A stretch of DNA of 7,318 bases, from assembly GCA_900755865.1 (NCBI GenBank), contig CAAEHZ010000580.1, positions 1 through 7,318 of the forward strand, in the 5' to 3' direction. Position 1 is the stretch's first letter, and every line of letters starts with the position of its first letter. Positions 6,316 to 7,318 of this stretch are shown here, in pieces. The stretch is from Lachnospiraceae bacterium. Its GTDB lineage: Bacteria > Bacillota > Clostridia > Lachnospirales > Lachnospiraceae. The position numbers and the translations under genes were made by a program. The notes below the pieces were generated by a model. The model was not told the origin of the DNA, did no database searches, and saw nothing but the letters and a program-made list of their open reading frames with translations.

Positions 6316-7150
6316 TTCCAAACTCAATCCGGACAATCCGCATCTTCATCATCCCATCGCCAACCTTTGAAAGGAACCGGAACAAACCGCTTACAGAAGG
6401 GTCTTTCAAATCATGATACCCCATCATATAGCCCTTTGCTGTTATCCGTGCTCCCGGCAGCCATGCTCCTAAATCCCGGTCCAGATTGTTGATATAAAAA
6501 TATTTACTGATATCCGTAATGCCCGCCGTTTTTACCCATGTCTTTATCATCACTTTAACAGCAGCCTTATTCGCACCATCAAAAACAAGCCTGCCTCCAA
6601 GGAAGCGCTCTGCCATTGCCGTAAATAACTTTTTTACCTCTTCCGCCAGGAAATAGTAAAATACTCCCGCCGCGAAAAACACAACGCCCCTGCTGGCATC
6701 TATTTTCTCGAACCATGCTGTGTCATTCAGGTCTGCCCCGATATTCGTCACATTTTCCGCAGGCGGAATCAACTGGTTCCGTACCTCAATAACATCCGGG
6801 CGGTCAATGTTGTAAACTCTGCCGGATGGCTTTACATGATTTTCCGCCGTGCAGTCCAGCCCGCACCCCAGATTTACCACAGCCGCCTCCGGATGACTTT
6901 TCAGATAATCGTCCACTTCCATTCCCAAATCGGAATACCTGACAGCCGCTTCCAGATATCCAAACCGGAACAATACGCTGTTCTTCTTTCCCTCCAGCGC
7001 GGAATAATCATAGTCCAGCTTTTCCATAATCTTTTCCGCAGTGGCATCCTGATAGATTGTCGGATAAATTTCCGTACAATACTTCCTTCCCCACAACGGA
7101 ATCACCAGTGTTTCCTGTACCGAATTAGATTCAATATGTATTTTATTCAT
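6311..7150 (-). CDS. Class I SAM-dependent methyltransferase, LCMT-like (279 aa)
   Basis: Predicted cytoplasmic O-methyltransferase of the leucine carboxyl methyltransferase/PF04072-like group, which includes enzymes acting on carboxyl or hydroxyl groups of small molecules and proteins; the substrate here is unknown. Counting from the ATG at 7150: an N-terminal helical lid (about 1-85) with SVQETLVIPLWGRKYCTE (10-27), SAM-binding motif I NLGCGLDC (93-100), and an acidic-loop motif YNIDRPDVIEVR (113-124) with Asp116. IGADLND (137-143) is near the adenine-binding position, and the strand/motif VFFAAGVFYYFL (157-168) follows. The C-terminal half is intact. The start at 7150 has GGAG six bases upstream and gives the family-like opening MNKIHIE. 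An in-frame ATG at 7162 and a TTG at 7180 are alternatives. It has its own promoter and dyad; hipB starts 50 bp after its stop with no terminator between. Confidence 0.88.
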   Translation of the reverse strand: MNKIHIESNSVQETLVIPLWGRKYCTEIYPTIYQDATAEKIMEKLDYDYSALEGKKNSVLFRFGYLEAAVRYSDLGMEVDDYLKSHPEAAVVNLGCGLDCTAENHVKPSGRVYNIDRPDVIEVRNQLIPPAENVTNIGADLNDTAWFEKIDASRGVVFFAAGVFYYFLAEEVKKLFTAMAERFLGGRLVFDGANKAAVKVMIKTWVKTAGITDISKYFYINNLDRDLGAWLPGARITAKGYMMGYHDLKDPSVSGLFRFLSKVGDGMMKMRIVRIEFGS

Positions 7151-7156
7151 TTTAAT

Positions 7157-7160
7157 CTCC
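7157..7160 (-). promoter_or_regulatory. Ribosome binding site supporting the methyltransferase start
   Basis: GGAG on the minus strand, six bases (ATTAAA) before the ATG at 7150. The competing ATG at 7162 has a GGAGAAG (7178-7172), but its GGAG core is 12 bases away, longer than usual, and that stretch lies in the predicted hairpin. Confidence 0.6.
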
Positions 7161-7166
7161 ATTTCT

Positions 7167-7202
7167 GCGCACTTCTCCAATGCATCTCTGTTGCATTTGC
7201 GC
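7167..7202 (-). other. Leader hairpin of the methyltransferase mRNA
   Basis: In the predicted leader RNA, GCGCA (7202-7198) pairs with TGCGC (7171-7167), and AATGCA (7197-7192) pairs with TGCATT (7184-7179). This gives 11 base pairs with a 7-nt loop, and one 7-nt bulge, GGAGAAG (7178-7172), on the 3' side. The bulge is itself Shine-Dalgarno-like. There is no T-tract, so it is not an intrinsic terminator. It could influence start choice or mRNA stability. Confidence 0.4.
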
Positions 7203-7224
7203 CGGTTTGTTCTATCTTATTTCC

Positions 7225-7240
7225 ATTAGTTTTAACTAAT
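7225..7240. promoter_or_regulatory. Operator-like dyad at the methyltransferase transcription start
   Basis: ATTAGTTTTAACTAAT has perfect 7-bp arms (ATTAGTT/AACTAAT) around a 2-bp centre. It occupies about +2 to +17 of the predicted methyltransferase transcript, a position where a bound repressor would block transcription. The TTAGTT/AACTAA pattern resembles sites of MarR-family regulators, but the regulator is not in the window, and this link is inference. Confidence 0.5.
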
Positions 7241-7247
7241 TATTTTT

Positions 7248-7276
7248 ATTATATCTGTTTTCCGACAGGTTTTCAA
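7248..7276 (-). promoter_or_regulatory. Promoter of the methyltransferase gene
   Basis: On the minus strand, TTGAAA (7276-7271; 5 of 6 matches), a 17-bp spacer and a perfect TATAAT (7253-7248). The expected start is the A opposite 7241, giving a leader of about 91 nt. This is the best promoter in the window. Upstream (7277-7318) there is too little sequence to tell whether another minus-strand gene ends here; two frames are open to the edge. Confidence 0.75.
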
Positions 7277-7318
7277 CGATATCCTTTTTTTGCCCTCTTC
7301 TGTTCCGTTTCAGCGCTG

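Noticed and set aside
7151..7180. TTG at 7180 or ATG at 7162 as the methyltransferase start
   Set aside because: Weaker or badly spaced ribosome binding sites; the ATG at 7150 has GGAG six bases upstream and a family-like N-terminus. ATG 7162 cannot be fully excluded.
7273..7318. End of another minus-strand gene at the right edge
   Set aside because: Two different frames are open from the edge (to stops near 7273 and within the promoter region), each too short to judge; no domain can be recognised.

Overview
The window looks like chromosomal DNA of a low-to-mid GC Firmicute, most likely a gut-type Clostridia member such as a Lachnospiraceae species. This is inference from strong AGGAG-type ribosome binding sites, A/T-rich sigma70/sigmaA-like promoters, and the style of the very large secreted protein (MBG/YDG-like beta modules, a chitobiase-C-terminal-like domain, a low-complexity acidic and Pro/Ala linker, and an aromatic W/Y/G wall-binding-like end). 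No tRNA, rRNA, CRISPR array, insertion sequence or phage gene was seen.

Layout, left to right. (1) Positions 2-892, plus strand: the 3' part of a six-transmembrane, voltage-sensor-type potassium channel with a TVGYGD filter and a C-terminal RCK_C/TrkA_C-like domain. Its true start lies before the window. (2) Positions 898-4707, minus strand: a 1269-residue secreted repeat protein, convergent with the channel and only 5 bp from it. Its start is set by a strong ribosome binding site and a promoter just upstream. (3) Positions 4871-6260, minus strand: a hipB-hipA type II toxin-antitoxin pair (XRE antitoxin first, then HipA-family Ser/Thr kinase), with a 17-nt overlap. (4) Positions 6311-7150, minus strand: a class I SAM-dependent methyltransferase of the leucine carboxyl methyltransferase-like (LCMT/PF04072) type, with its own promoter, an operator-like dyad at the start site and a hairpin in the leader. 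The window ends about 70 bp upstream of that promoter's start site.

The most interesting structures are regulatory. The convergent channel and surface-protein genes each appear to use an intrinsic terminator embedded in, or overlapping, the opposite gene, and one of the two stems contains both stop codons. The hipBA promoter has two identical 14-bp near-palindromes (GCTAATATTTTAGC) 41 bp apart. One covers the -10 box and the other covers the stop codon of the upstream methyltransferase gene. The promoter geometry places the transcription start on the A of the hipB ATG, predicting a leaderless antitoxin mRNA. The methyltransferase promoter carries a separate 16-bp dyad (ATTAGTTTTAACTAAT).

I see no evidence that the genes form one functional system. 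The methyltransferase and hipBA may be partly co-transcribed because no terminator separates them, and hipA transcripts could likewise read into the surface-protein gene. The protein families are all known ones. The novelty, if any, is in the arrangement and control signals and in the uncharacterised surface protein.
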